From positions 412,440-476,439 of the forward strand of contig NZ_PDNI01000058.1 of assembly GCF_002925845.1 (NCBI RefSeq): a stretch of DNA of 64,000 nt. The letters run 5' to 3'. Both the position numbers and the translations under genes were made by a program. Position 1 is the first letter of the stretch. Each line of letters starts with the position of its first letter. This DNA comes from Roseovarius nitratireducens (GTDB lineage: Bacteria; Pseudomonadota; Alphaproteobacteria; Rhodobacterales; Rhodobacteraceae). The notes under the pieces are model-generated. The model was not told where the DNA came from, searched no databases, and was given only the letters and a program-made list of their open reading frames with translations. Shown here piece after piece: positions 33,073 to 40,915 of the stretch.

Positions 33073-34071
33073 ATGCCTAAGCGCCACGGAAACCTCTATG
33101 AGCACGCCTTCACGCTGGACCGGCTGCACGCGGCCTATCTGCGCGCACGGCGGGGCAAGCGAAAGACGCTGTCGGTCAAGCGCTTTGAGCGCGACCTTGG
33201 CGCCAACCTTGCTGCAATACATGATGATCTGACGTCCGGAGATTACAGGCCGCAGCCCTATCGTCACTTTACCGTTTACGGCCCGAAACCCCGCCGGATC
33301 GCCGCACCCACGTTCCGCGACGTTGTCGTGCAGCACGCGATCTACGCCATGATCAGCCCGATCTTCGAGGCGACGTTCATTGACCAAAGCTATGGATGCA
33401 GGGCGGGCGGCGGCGCGCACCGGGCCAGTGACTACCTGCAATCGGCGATGCGCGCCGCGCCCGAGGACGCTGTGCTTCTGCAAATGGATATCCGCAAATT
33501 TTACTACCGCATCGACCACGCCATCCTGCGCAGCCTGATCGAGCGCAAGATCAAGGACCGCGCCCTTGTCGACCTGATGATGCGCTTCGCCTGCGATGGC
33601 TCCGGCACCATCGGCCTGCCGATCGGCAACCTGCTCTCGCAGATTTACGCGCTGATCTATCTCGATGCGATGGATCACTTCATCAAGCGCGACATGAAAG
33701 TGAAGCGCTATGCCCGCTATGTCGATGACTTCGTGATCATCGCCGAGGATCGAGAGACTGCGCGGCGCATCAAGGGGCAAATCGAGGCATTCCTGTCTGA
33801 TCGGCTGAATCTTGAGCTATCCAAATGGCGCATCGCAACCCCGCGCCAGGGCACCAATTTCGTTGGCTTTCGGACGTGGCGGTCCCGCCGCTTTGTGCGC
33901 AAGCGCGCGCTCTACAACTTCTCGAAGGCGCTTCGAGAGGGCCGGGTGGACAGCCTCACAAGCATCATGGGCCACGCGAAACGTACATCGAGCTATGCCC
34001 ACATGGCGCGCCGCCTGTCGGCTGAGCGGCCAGACCTGAAATTGCCACGCAAGCTAGAGGCGACCCTATGA
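33073..34071 (+). CDS. DGR reverse transcriptase
   Basis: Encodes 332 residues. ATG 33073 (MPKRHGNLYEH) is chosen over the in-frame 33040 because family members such as BPP-1 bRT begin M-G-K-R-H-R-N-L. All retron/DGR-type RT blocks are present: P-K-P-R-R-I-A-A-P, D-x-V-V-Q-H-A-I-Y, Q-S-Y-G-C-R-x-G, M-D-I-R-K-F-Y, the DGR-specific I-G-N-L-L-S-Q (184-190, Gln in place of Pro of other RTs) and the catalytic Y-V-D-D (216-219). The enzyme copies the TR RNA with misincorporation at adenines. There is no maturase or endonuclease domain, as usual in DGR RTs. Its end overlaps the next gene by four bases (ATGA). Confidence 0.96.
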   Translation: MPKRHGNLYEHAFTLDRLHAAYLRARRGKRKTLSVKRFERDLGANLAAIHDDLTSGDYRPQPYRHFTVYGPKPRRIAAPTFRDVVVQHAIYAMISPIFEATFIDQSYGCRAGGGAHRASDYLQSAMRAAPEDAVLLQMDIRKFYYRIDHAILRSLIERKIKDRALVDLMMRFACDGSGTIGLPIGNLLSQIYALIYLDAMDHFIKRDMKVKRYARYVDDFVIIAEDRETARRIKGQIEAFLSDRLNLELSKWRIATPRQGTNFVGFRTWRSRRFVRKRALYNFSKALREGRVDSLTSIMGHAKRTSSYAHMARRLSAERPDLKLPRKLEATL

Positions 34072-34607
34072 TCTACAGCTACACAACGCACATCACCACC
34101 GGCCCCAACGGCGCGATACTGCGCTTTCGCAACACCGAAGATCAGGACGCGACCGTGCTGGGCGCGATCGGCGGCGCGACCATTGTGCATGTGCCCGATG
34201 GCGTCACCATGCCCGCCCAGCCCGCCGAAATCGGCTGGGCGCAGGTCACGCTGTCTGATGCAGACCGCACGACCTTATCCCGGACATCGCCTGTGGCACG
34301 ACGCATCAAGGAGCGCCGCGACAAGGCAATGATTGGCGGAGTGATCGTCAACGGCATTTCCATTGCCACCGACGACCTGTCCCAGCAGCGCATAACGGGC
34401 GCTGCGCTCGCGGCACAGATCGACAGCACGACCACGGTTCAGTGGAAGATGCCGGACAGCACGTTCGCGGTTCTGGATGCGGCACAGATCACCGGAATCG
34501 CGCAGGCGGTTCGCGCCCACGTCCAGGCGTGCTTTGACCGCGAGGCCGAGCTGTTATCCGCGCTGTTTTCGGGTGAGCCCTACGACATCGAAACGGGATG
34601 GCCGTAA
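34068..34607 (+). CDS. DUF4376 phage protein (possible fibre-assembly factor)
   Basis: Encodes 179 residues, overlapping the RT stop by ATGA. The C-terminal half has the DUF4376 pattern: K-E-R-R-D-K-A-M-I-G-G-V-I-V-N-G-I-S-I-A-T-D, S-Q-Q-R-I-T-G-A, W-K-M-P-D-S-T-F-A-V-L-D-A-A-Q-I and a helix H-V-Q-A-C-F-D-R-E-A-E-L. Members are usually encoded beside tail fibres and are thought to be assembly chaperones or fibre-associated proteins. The coupling to the RT suggests that this gene belongs to the fibre/DGR operon. Confidence 0.7.
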   Translation: MIYSYTTHITTGPNGAILRFRNTEDQDATVLGAIGGATIVHVPDGVTMPAQPAEIGWAQVTLSDADRTTLSRTSPVARRIKERRDKAMIGGVIVNGISIATDDLSQQRITGAALAAQIDSTTTVQWKMPDSTFAVLDAAQITGIAQAVRAHVQACFDREAELLSALFSGEPYDIETGWP

Positions 34608-34664
34608 CCCATGATCAGGCAAGTGACACTAGCCAAGTCTCAAGAGATCACGGGGGGATCGTAA

Positions 34665-35036
34665 ATGCTCTCAACAAAGGCATTTGCCTGGTCAAGCACG
34701 GCATTCTTCACCTGGGCCGTCGCGATTATAGAGACATACGGCTCAAGCCTGTTCGCCGTGGCGCTGGCCGCATTCGGTGCTCTCCTTGCGTCGGTAGAAG
34801 CCGAAACGCGGCACTGGCTCACGCGCTGCATGGTGCTCGTCTTCAACTTCCTGACCGGCGTCATGGGGGGCGCGACGGTAGCGTTTGCTGTTCACGACAG
34901 AATGGGCGTCACGGCACCGTTCGTCCTGCTCCTTGCTTCACTGGTCATCGCATATGTCGCGCACGATGCGCTTGCTGGCGTGAAGATGGCCATCGCGTCG
35001 CGCGTGTCTCGCTGGCTTCGGGGGGGGCGGAAATGA
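34665..35036 (+). CDS. Phage inner-membrane protein, possible holin
   Basis: Encodes 123 residues with a gggggg site just upstream. Three to four hydrophobic segments are visible (about 8-28, 30-45, 54-74 and 84-105), with a positively charged C-terminus ending in SRWLRGGRK. It stands directly upstream of the endolysin, the usual place for a holin. No holin-family signature was recognised, so the name is inferred from position and topology. Its stop overlaps the next ATG (ATGA). Confidence 0.6.
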   Translation: MLSTKAFAWSSTAFFTWAVAIIETYGSSLFAVALAAFGALLASVEAETRHWLTRCMVLVFNFLTGVMGGATVAFAVHDRMGVTAPFVLLLASLVIAYVAHDALAGVKMAIASRVSRWLRGGRK

Positions 35037-35146
35037 AGAGGATCGTCAGATCGCATTTATGGCGTCGCGCGAGGGAGGTTTTCTCTGTTCTCTCGTGGCT
35101 CGCAATTCTGGGGTCGCTGGCCCTCATTTGGGTAGGGGGAAGGTGA
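35033..35146 (+). CDS. Small membrane protein in lysis cassette
   Basis: Encodes 37 residues, overlapping the previous gene by ATGA and ending at the endolysin start. The N-terminus is strongly basic (KRIVRSHLWRRAREV), followed by one hydrophobic helix (VLSWLAILGSLALIWVG). One-helix proteins between holin and endolysin are often second holins or antiholins. Too short for further assignment. Confidence 0.55.
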   Translation: MKRIVRSHLWRRAREVFSVLSWLAILGSLALIWVGGR

Positions 35147-36204
35147 TGATAAAGCGCACCATCACGCACTGGACCGCCGGGGGTGGGCGCGCGTCGGCAG
35201 TGGACCTGCGCCATTACCACAGGCTCACCGAGTTCGACGGAACCTACGTGAAGGGCAACGAGGCGATCGAGGATAACATCGTGACCTCGGACGGCGACTA
35301 CGCGGCCCACACGTTGCACCTCAACACCGGCAGCATGGGATTGGCCATGTGCGGCATGAGGGGCGCGCAGGAAAGCCCGTTCGATGCCGGGCCGTCGCCC
35401 ATCACCGAAAAGCAGTTCGAGCGCCACTGCGCTCTGCTCGCGGCCCTGCACATCGAATATGCGGTGCCGGTCACGCCCGAGACATGCCTGACCCACGCCG
35501 AGGTCGAGCCGCGGCTGGGCGTCAAGCAGCGCGGCAAGTGGGATCTGACGCGCGTGCCGCACCGGCCCGAGCTGCGAGGTGCCTTTGCCGTGGGCGATTA
35601 CATGCGCGGGCGCGTGCGGGCCTACATGGAGGACATGACCGGCATCCCCGATGTCGTGGCCAATCGCCCGACCTTGCGGGCGGGCGCGCGCGGTGAGTTT
35701 GTCCGCGACCTGCAAGGCCAGCTTCGCGACCTGGGCTACCCGCTCGGCAAGGTGGATGGCATCTACGGCGCGCGCACCCGTGACGCCGTGCTGTCGTTTC
35801 AGGCCGAGCAGGGGCTTGCCACCGATGGCGAGGCCGGGCCCCGCGTCTGGACGGCGCTGGAACGTGCCACGGCCCGGCCCGAGCGCGAGGTGACGGAGGC
35901 GGACCTGCGGGAGCGTGGATCGCAGACGATCAAGCGCGCCGACCGGGGCGAGAAGGCCATGACAATCGTGGAATCGACGGTCGCCGGCGGCGCGTCCCTC
36001 GGCGGTGTCATGGAGGCTGCGCGGGTGGCGAAGGATGCCGAAGGGCTGCTCGAGACCGGCCAGAGGTTGCTGCAAGAGTATTGGCTTCTCCTGCTGGTCT
36101 GCGTCGCCGCGTTCGTGCTGGCGCGCTACGGCAAGCGCATCCTGCGCGAGATCAAGGAATACCGCGTCAAAGACGCGCGTGAAGGAAGGAACCTTTCGCG
36201 ATGA
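35146..36204 (+). CDS. Endolysin: N-acetylmuramoyl-L-alanine amidase with PG-binding domain and C-terminal anchor
   Basis: Encodes 352 residues from ATG 35146; a gggggaagg site precedes it. The amidase_2-like domain covers about residues 1-165: I-T-H-W-T-A-G (zinc-ligand His), H-T-L-H-L-N-T-G, and C-L-T-H-A-E-V-E-P-R-L-G with K-W-D-L, the usual C-terminal ligand block. A peptidoglycan_binding_1 repeat follows (about 178-240: G-E-F-V-R-D-L-Q-G-Q-L, V-D-G-I-Y-G-A-R-T-R-D-A-V). A transmembrane segment near 311-333 (WLLLLVCVAAFVLA) is unusual for an endolysin and may tether it. There is no N-terminal signal peptide, so holin-dependent release is likely. Confidence 0.8.
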   Translation: MIKRTITHWTAGGGRASAVDLRHYHRLTEFDGTYVKGNEAIEDNIVTSDGDYAAHTLHLNTGSMGLAMCGMRGAQESPFDAGPSPITEKQFERHCALLAALHIEYAVPVTPETCLTHAEVEPRLGVKQRGKWDLTRVPHRPELRGAFAVGDYMRGRVRAYMEDMTGIPDVVANRPTLRAGARGEFVRDLQGQLRDLGYPLGKVDGIYGARTRDAVLSFQAEQGLATDGEAGPRVWTALERATARPEREVTEADLRERGSQTIKRADRGEKAMTIVESTVAGGASLGGVMEAARVAKDAEGLLETGQRLLQEYWLLLLVCVAAFVLARYGKRILREIKEYRVKDAREGRNLSR

Positions 36205-36500
36205 TCGCCCGACTTCTCGCCCCCGTCGCCATGCCGCTCCTCGGGGTGCTGCTCGCCGCTCTTGTTGGATCGGGTGGCTGGATAATGCTGCAAGCGCGCT
36301 GGCTGGAGAATGCCGAGACGACGATCAAGCAGCGCGAGGCAGAACTGTCCCGCGCGCTCGGCCGCGCCGAAACCTGCACCAACCGTTTGCGTAATATCAA
36401 GGAGGCACAGCAAGATGCTGAAACCGCTGCTGATCCTAGCTTTGTTGTCCCCGAGCACTGGCTGTCTCCGGGAGGTAGAGCCGACACCCCCGCCGATTGA
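36201..36500 (+). CDS. Rz-like inner-membrane spanin
   Basis: Encodes 99 residues, starting inside the endolysin stop (ATGA). It has an N-terminal transmembrane helix (PLLGVLLAALVGSGGWIML) followed by a coiled coil with alternating charged residues (QREAELSRALGRAETCTNRLRN), the layout of i-spanins. The outer-membrane partner is nested in the +1 frame at 36415. The pair would fuse inner and outer membranes at the end of lysis. Confidence 0.75.
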   Translation: MIARLLAPVAMPLLGVLLAALVGSGGWIMLQARWLENAETTIKQREAELSRALGRAETCTNRLRNIKEAQQDAETAADPSFVVPEHWLSPGGRADTPAD

Positions 36501-36654
36501 GGACGCGTTGTTCTGTGACACGGTGACTGATCCCGCGTGGTTCACGCAGGAAGAGATTGACGACCGCACGGCTGCGGGCTGGACCCGCAACCTCGCGTGG
36601 CAATACGCGATCAACCTGTCGTGGGATCGCGAGTGCGAGGAGCCGGGGCCATGA
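36415..36654 (+). CDS. Rz1-like outer-membrane lipoprotein spanin (nested)
   Basis: Encodes 79 residues, with a ggagg site at 36401-36405. It begins inside the Rz-like gene in another frame and extends beyond it. The N-terminus is a lipoprotein signal (LKPLLILALLSPSTGC; the Cys at residue 17 would be lipidated), followed by a Pro-rich segment P-T-P-P-P-I and a charged C-terminal part with W-F-T-Q-E-E-I. Overlapping Rz/Rz1 genes are the classic arrangement. Confidence 0.75.
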   Translation: MLKPLLILALLSPSTGCLREVEPTPPPIEDALFCDTVTDPAWFTQEEIDDRTAAGWTRNLAWQYAINLSWDRECEEPGP

Positions 36655-36679
36655 TGTGGACGCTGGCCCTCTGGCCTGC

Positions 36680-37885
36680 CTACTTCCCCAGCCTGACGAC
36701 CGTCGAATCCGCCTCGGCGCCGGTGACGTAATCCGCCCAAGCCTGCATGACAGGGCGGCGGCGCTCGAGCATGTCAGAGCGGGCGTAGGACCGCTCCACC
36801 CGTCCGCCGATGGTGTGGGCGAGCACCGTTTCTGAAACTTCCCAGCCCGTCGCATCGGTGTCCTGCACCCACGTTCGGAAGCTGGTGCGGAATCCGTGCG
36901 GTCGGCCAGGTTCGCCCATGTCGCGCATGAATTTCGAGAGGCCGGCATCGCTCACGGGATTGCCGTTAGAGATCGCGAAGAGATATTCCCCGCCGAGCGC
37001 CCTACGCGCCTCGACGATCTCCATCGCGGCGTCTGATAGCGGAACCCGGAAATCCCGCACCTTGCCCACCTGACCCTTCATGCGCGCGGCGGGCACGGTC
37101 CATAAGTCGCCCTCGATCTCGTCGAAGCGTGCACCGCGACATCCCGACGCGCGCACCAGCGTCAGGATCATGAAGCGCAGACAGGCGGCGGTGGTGCCGC
37201 GTCCCTCGAGACGAGCGAAGAGGTCAGGGATGTCCTGCCACGGTGTAGCCGGGATGGGCTCCGGCGTGTGGATCACTGCGCCAAGCATGTGCTTCGCCGC
37301 ATCGACGGTGAAGGGATCGCAGTCGTAGCCCATGAGTTTCCCCTGTTGGAATATGATGCGAAGTCGCCGGATTGCCTTGGTCGCCGTTGGGTGCTTGGTC
37401 CGCCATAGCCGTTCGAGCGCGGCCTTAATATCATGCTGCCGCACCGTGCTGATCGGCTTGCGACCGATCTTCGGGAAGATATGGTTCTCGAGGGGGGAGA
37501 GCCAGCGGCCCGCTTTGCCTTCGGCGCGGAGTATTGCCTTACGCGCCTCGAAGACGTCGCGCGTCAGTGTCTCGAGGGTGGGGTCGTCACGCTCGATTTC
37601 TGCACGGGCGCTTTCTATAGCCGCGCGTCGCTCGGTGATTGGGTCGCGGTCCTGGGTGAGCACAGACGCCCATCTGTCGCGCTGGGCGCGCGCGTCGGCA
37701 AGGCTCACGTCCGGCCAGGTGCCGAGTCCCATCTGCCGCCGCTTGCCTGCAAAGGAATAGCGCCACACCCACTTCCCGGTGGTGTCGCCCTTGTGCAGCT
37801 CCAATCCCTTGCCGTCGCCGAGCCTGCCCGGCCCGGCCTTGCGGATCGCTACCGCGGTGAGGTTCCCCATGATCTGGTCCGCCAT
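36680..37885 (-). CDS. int: Tyrosine integrase (P4-type, DUF4102 N-terminal domain)
   Basis: Encodes 401 residues from ATG 37885; an ATG at 37870 is also possible because the conserved region begins just after it (G-R-L-G-D-G-K-G-L-E-L-H). The N-terminal arm-binding domain is of the DUF4102 type, then a core-binding domain and the catalytic domain. Catalytic residues are visible: Arg in R-A-S-G-C-R-G-A-R, His and Arg in H-G-F-R-T-S-F-R, His in L-A-H-T-I-G-G, and the nucleophile Tyr in E-R-S-Y-A-R-S-D. It faces the lysis genes and marks the right end of the prophage. Integrases of this type often target tRNA 3' ends, but no tRNA is visible here. Confidence 0.92.
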   Translation of the reverse strand: MADQIMGNLTAVAIRKAGPGRLGDGKGLELHKGDTTGKWVWRYSFAGKRRQMGLGTWPDVSLADARAQRDRWASVLTQDRDPITERRAAIESARAEIERDDPTLETLTRDVFEARKAILRAEGKAGRWLSPLENHIFPKIGRKPISTVRQHDIKAALERLWRTKHPTATKAIRRLRIIFQQGKLMGYDCDPFTVDAAKHMLGAVIHTPEPIPATPWQDIPDLFARLEGRGTTAACLRFMILTLVRASGCRGARFDEIEGDLWTVPAARMKGQVGKVRDFRVPLSDAAMEIVEARRALGGEYLFAISNGNPVSDAGLSKFMRDMGEPGRPHGFRTSFRTWVQDTDATGWEVSETVLAHTIGGRVERSYARSDMLERRRPVMQAWADYVTGAEADSTVVRLGK

Positions 37886-37935
37886 CTGGTATGCCACCGT
37901 GACGCCGGATTGCGTCACGCCGGGCCGGTCCTTGC

Positions 37936-38014
37936 TGGACGGCATCGGACAGGCCCCGGCGAAAGGTAGGCGCGCCTAAAGCGCGCGGTCAACAGCATTG
38001 GACGGTATCGGACA
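37936..38014. repeat. Direct repeats upstream of integrase (candidate arm sites)
   Basis: The 16-mers tggacggcatcggaca (37936-37951) and tggacggtatcggaca (37999-38014) differ at one base and are 63 bp apart. They flank the intergenic region between the integrase and the host gene. They may be integrase arm-type or excisionase sites, or lie near attR. Otherwise the 37886-38152 gap holds nothing I can name. Confidence 0.5.
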
Positions 38015-38152
38015 CACATCGCAGGCACTCACGCGGCACCATTTTCAGACAGCGAAGCAGCCTGCCGCATTGCCCGTTCCCGCGGGACCATCACCTTCCG
38101 TGGTGCGCATCGCCGCTTCAAGCTCGCCATTGGCGGCGCCCCAGCCCGGCGT

Positions 38153-39181
38153 CTAAAGCGCCTTCGCTTGAGCGAAGGACACCAGGCGCCTCGACTCCTC
38201 GTCCCACAGATGCAGTCGGACACTGTGAAGGCTCTGCCGGATCGTCATGCGATTGCTCTCGGCCAGCTCCGAATGATCCCGCAGAACCTCGGGCAGCCGA
38301 TAGAACGGGATGCGGCTGTACAGGTGGTGCACATGGTGTACGCCGATGTTGGCGCTCAGCCATTGCAGCACCGGTGGCAGCACGTAGTGCGAGCTTCCCT
38401 TCAGTGCGGATTCGTGCAGCTGCCAGTCCTCTTCAGCGTCCCAATGCGTGGTCTCGAACTGGTGCTGCACGTAGAACAGCCACACCCCCGCCGTTGCCGC
38501 AAGCAGTGTCGAGGGCAGGAAAATCAGCAGGATGGGCACCAGCCCGCCAAAGTACAGAACAAGCGCCACCCACACGAATATCGCCGCATTCGTGCACATT
38601 GCGCTGACCCAGAACCTGACATTGCCCATGAGCCCCAATGGCACCCTGTTCTGAATGAAGAACAGATAGCCGGGTCCCAGGCAGAACAAGACAACCGGGT
38701 TGCGGTAAAGCCTGTAGATCAATCGGTTAAGAGGATTCAACTGACGATATTCCAGGACCGTGATGGTCTGGATGTCCCCCATGCCACGTCGTCCGAGATT
38801 GCCCGACGAGCTGTGGTGAATGGAATGGGAGCGCCGCCACACGTCGTAGGGTGTCAAGGTCAGCACGCCGATCACCCGTCCGAGCCAGTCGCTCACGGTG
38901 CGGCTTTGAAAGAATGCTCCATGTCCGCAATCGTGCTGGATGGCGAAAAGACGCAGCAAGAAGGCCGCGTTGCACACGGAGAGCGTAAAGGTCAGCCAAT
39001 AGCTGACCGACATGGACCACCACGCAAGGCACCACAGGATCAGAAATGGGCCCAGGGTGACCGCGAGTTCGAATGAACTGCGTATCGGGTCGGGTTCTCG
39101 GTACTCTGCGAGGATTCTGGCCCATTCCTTCGCAGGACGGGCCTCGTCACGCTGCCGAACAGCTTCGGTTTGATCGGGCAT
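38153..39181 (-). CDS. Membrane fatty-acid desaturase
   Basis: Encodes 342 residues. The three histidine boxes of acyl-lipid or acyl-CoA desaturases are present: H-D-C-G-H (83-87), H-S-I-H-H (119-123) and H-V-H-H near 271-275. They bind the di-iron centre. Two pairs of hydrophobic segments (about 40-80 and 150-235) place it in the inner membrane. It probably introduces a double bond into fatty acyl chains; positional specificity cannot be read. The gene seems less GC-rich than the host genes further right and sits directly next to the prophage end, so it may have arrived by transfer. Confidence 0.85.
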   Translation of the reverse strand: MPDQTEAVRQRDEARPAKEWARILAEYREPDPIRSSFELAVTLGPFLILWCLAWWSMSVSYWLTFTLSVCNAAFLLRLFAIQHDCGHGAFFQSRTVSDWLGRVIGVLTLTPYDVWRRSHSIHHSSSGNLGRRGMGDIQTITVLEYRQLNPLNRLIYRLYRNPVVLFCLGPGYLFFIQNRVPLGLMGNVRFWVSAMCTNAAIFVWVALVLYFGGLVPILLIFLPSTLLAATAGVWLFYVQHQFETTHWDAEEDWQLHESALKGSSHYVLPPVLQWLSANIGVHHVHHLYSRIPFYRLPEVLRDHSELAESNRMTIRQSLHSVRLHLWDEESRRLVSFAQAKAL

Positions 39182-39233
39182 AGCCTACTTTTTCATGTTT
39201 TTCGCGGACTTGTTATAAGATCGGAGGGGCTTC

Positions 39234-39249
39234 GAAAAGGTGCCTTTTC
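39234..39249. promoter_or_regulatory. Palindrome upstream of desaturase
   Basis: gaaaaggtgccttttc is a perfect palindrome (7-bp arms, 2-bp centre). A second short inverted repeat caggt..acctg follows at about 39254. They lie in the divergent region upstream of the desaturase; a repressor site is possible. A TATAAG-like stretch (ttgttataag) stands nearby, at about 39211. Confidence 0.35.
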
Positions 39250-39292
39250 AACGCAGGTGCGAAGTACCTGTCGCTGATCGGTTTTTCGCGAA

Positions 39293-39532
39293 ATGCGGGC
39301 ATCTCGGCCTGGCCGGAAGGACACGACGGCACCGGGCGGAGGCGTGGTCTGCGTTCTGCACGACCTCACCCTCGCCGCACAGTTCGCCGACGCACCCTTT
39401 ATCCCCTTCGAGCAGGATGCGTGGGGCTACTGGAAGCAGATCAGTTGCTCCGGTGATGTCGCATCCGAGAATGCCTGCGCGTGGAAGGTGCCCGAGGACG
39501 GTGCCTATGGCTGGACGCGCCGCCCCTGCTAA
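39293..39532 (+). pseudogene. Chimeric gene remnant (ABC-ATPase-like piece joined to unrelated C-terminus)
   Basis: A frame of 79 residues. Its middle part V-V-C-V-L-H-D-L-T-L-A-A-Q-F-A-D closely resembles the conserved H-loop end of heme/iron ABC ATPases (HmuV type), but nothing of the Walker regions precedes it. After this, the sequence changes to a Trp/Cys-rich tail (YWKQISCSGDVASENACAW) of unknown origin. The likely reading is a deletion or recombination scar near the prophage boundary. Expression as a functional protein is doubtful. Confidence 0.4.
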
Positions 39533-39543
39533 GCCCGCCTCGC

Positions 39544-40122
39544 TCAGCGTGTCAGGATCAGCCGGTCGCCCGCGATCTCGACGCTGGAGAAGCGGCGCAG
39601 GTAGTCCATGCCCAGGAGCGAGCCGGCCATCTCGCCCTCGTTGACCACGGCGCGCACGTCGCTGTCGGTGATCGGGCCGATGGCGAGACGGTCGAGTTGC
39701 ACCGGCGCGGTGCGCACCATGCCGTTGGCAGTGCGCGCGCGGCCCGTGTAGATCAGGCTGCCGGTGTCGATGCCCGCTTCGCGCGCGTCGCCGCGGCTCA
39801 GAACGATCTGGCTCGCCCCGGTATCGACGACAAAGCGGATCGGCGCGCCGTTGAGCTCTGCCGTCACATAGTAATGCCCGTCCGGCGCGCGCGGCAGCTC
39901 GATGCGGTTGTCGCTGATGACGCTCTGGGTGGGGCGCACCGTCTGGCGGATGTCCTGCCACAGCCCCACCACCGCGATCACCCCGAGAAAGATCAGCCCC
40001 CAGGCGGCGGCGTGCTGCATCAGCTTGCTGAGCGACTCGCGGCCCTGCACCACGAACCACAGCAGCAGCACCGATCCAAGGATCGACAGATAGACGAGGC
40101 GGGGGAAATCAAAGCTCTCCAT
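39544..40122 (-). CDS. Membrane-anchored retropepsin-like aspartic protease (clan AA, TIGR02281 type)
   Basis: Encodes 192 residues. Two hydrophobic segments (about 8-26 and 40-57) anchor the protein; the C-terminal domain carries the catalytic triplet D-T-G-A-S (100-104) in F-V-V-D-T-G-A-S, and later S-L-L-G-M-D-Y-L-R-R-F, the second conserved block of single-domain retropepsins in alphaproteobacteria. It would act as a dimer in the periplasm or at the membrane. The substrate is unknown. It lies 17 bp after marC in the same direction. Confidence 0.8.
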   Translation of the reverse strand: MESFDFPRLVYLSILGSVLLLWFVVQGRESLSKLMQHAAAWGLIFLGVIAVVGLWQDIRQTVRPTQSVISDNRIELPRAPDGHYYVTAELNGAPIRFVVDTGASQIVLSRGDAREAGIDTGSLIYTGRARTANGMVRTAPVQLDRLAIGPITDSDVRAVVNEGEMAGSLLGMDYLRRFSSVEIAGDRLILTR

Positions 40123-40139
40123 GCGTGGGATATGGGTCC

Positions 40140-40766
40140 TCAGCCCGCCAAACCAAACCCGCGCAGCCCGTCGAGTACAAATTGCACCGCGAGCGCCGCC
40201 AGCAGCATGCCCAGCAGCCGCGTCACCACGTTGATGCCGACATGGCCCAGCGCGCGTTCCAGCAGGCCGCCCATCAGGAACAACACCAGCGCCAGTGCCA
40301 CCACCGACAGCATCACCCCGATCACCAGCAGCAATCCCTCGATGCCCGGCTTATCGCCCACGAGCAGGATCACCGTGGTGATAGAGCCGGGCCCGGCAAT
40401 GAGCGGGATGGCCAGCGGAAAGATCGACGGATCGTCGCCCTCGTCTTCTTCGGCGGCGTCGGCCTGCCCCTTGCGGCGGCGCGAGCGCCGCTCGAACAGC
40501 ATGTCGAGCGCGGTGAGAAACAGCAGGATGCCGCCCGCGATGCGAAACGCGGGCATGGAAATGCCGATGAAGCCCAGCACCGATTCCCCGAACGCCGCGA
40601 AGGTGGCGATCAGCAGCGCGCCCGCGACGCAGGCGCGGATCGCGATTGCCCGGCGGCGCGCGCTGTCCATGCCCTGCGTCAGCGCCACGAAGAGCGGCGT
40701 CATGCCCACCGGGTCGATGATGACGAAAAGCGCGACAAAGGCGGTGACGAGAAAGGCGGTGTCCAT
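40140..40766 (-). CDS. MarC (UPF0056) family inner-membrane protein
   Basis: Encodes 208 residues from ATG 40766; the longer frame to 40823 adds a Pro/Arg-rich stretch without membrane character. Six hydrophobic segments with the family motif F-V-I-I-D-P-V-G near the N-terminus and P-L-A-I-P-L-I-A-G-P-G-S-I in the middle identify MarC. A charged loop (RRSRRRKGQADAAEEDEGDD) separates the two halves. The family is a transporter-like membrane protein of unsettled role; the early link to antibiotic resistance was not confirmed. Confidence 0.85.
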   Translation of the reverse strand: MDTAFLVTAFVALFVIIDPVGMTPLFVALTQGMDSARRRAIAIRACVAGALLIATFAAFGESVLGFIGISMPAFRIAGGILLFLTALDMLFERRSRRRKGQADAAEEDEGDDPSIFPLAIPLIAGPGSITTVILLVGDKPGIEGLLLVIGVMLSVVALALVLFLMGGLLERALGHVGINVVTRLLGMLLAALAVQFVLDGLRGFGLAG

Positions 40767-40915
40767 ACTGGCGGGTTCCTTGGGGCTGTGGGGTCTTGCA
40801 CCACGCCGGGGCAAGTTTGCCAAGGGGTTTCTGGGCGAGAGGGCGACGGCATTGGTCTGGAACGGACCCTCACAGCTTGGTGCCCATGCGCGGAATCAAG
40901 GCGCGTTCACGCGCC

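Larger units (their letters stand above)
1..38020. mobile_element. Prophage (right-hand part, podovirus-like gene set)
   Basis: Continuous virion, lysis and integration genes run from the window start to the integrase. Seen: portal C-terminus, scaffold, N4-gp56-type capsid protein, adaptors, tail proteins, internal proteins, tail fibre with a DGR, endolysin, spanins and a convergent tyrosine integrase. There is no tail-tape-measure or major tail tube gene, which fits a short-tailed phage. The left end, including terminase and any early control region, is outside the window. The right boundary is inferred to lie between the integrase start and the fatty-acid desaturase at 38153; I could not identify attR, because attL is not in view and no tRNA lies next to the integrase. 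Confidence 0.95.

Noticed and set aside
34611-34664. 17-codon mini-ORF before the lysis membrane gene
   Set aside because: Ends directly before the next ATG, but has no ribosome site and no similarity; likely chance.
37880-37900. ctggtatg resembling box A of the phage element, near the integrase start
   Set aside because: No second box follows at the right distance, and the site lies in the integrase coding region.
1-38020. A second variable repeat elsewhere in the prophage
   Set aside because: I looked for the invariant TR end gttgggttccgcgccgcgg and saw only the VR and TR copies; remote targets outside the window cannot be excluded.
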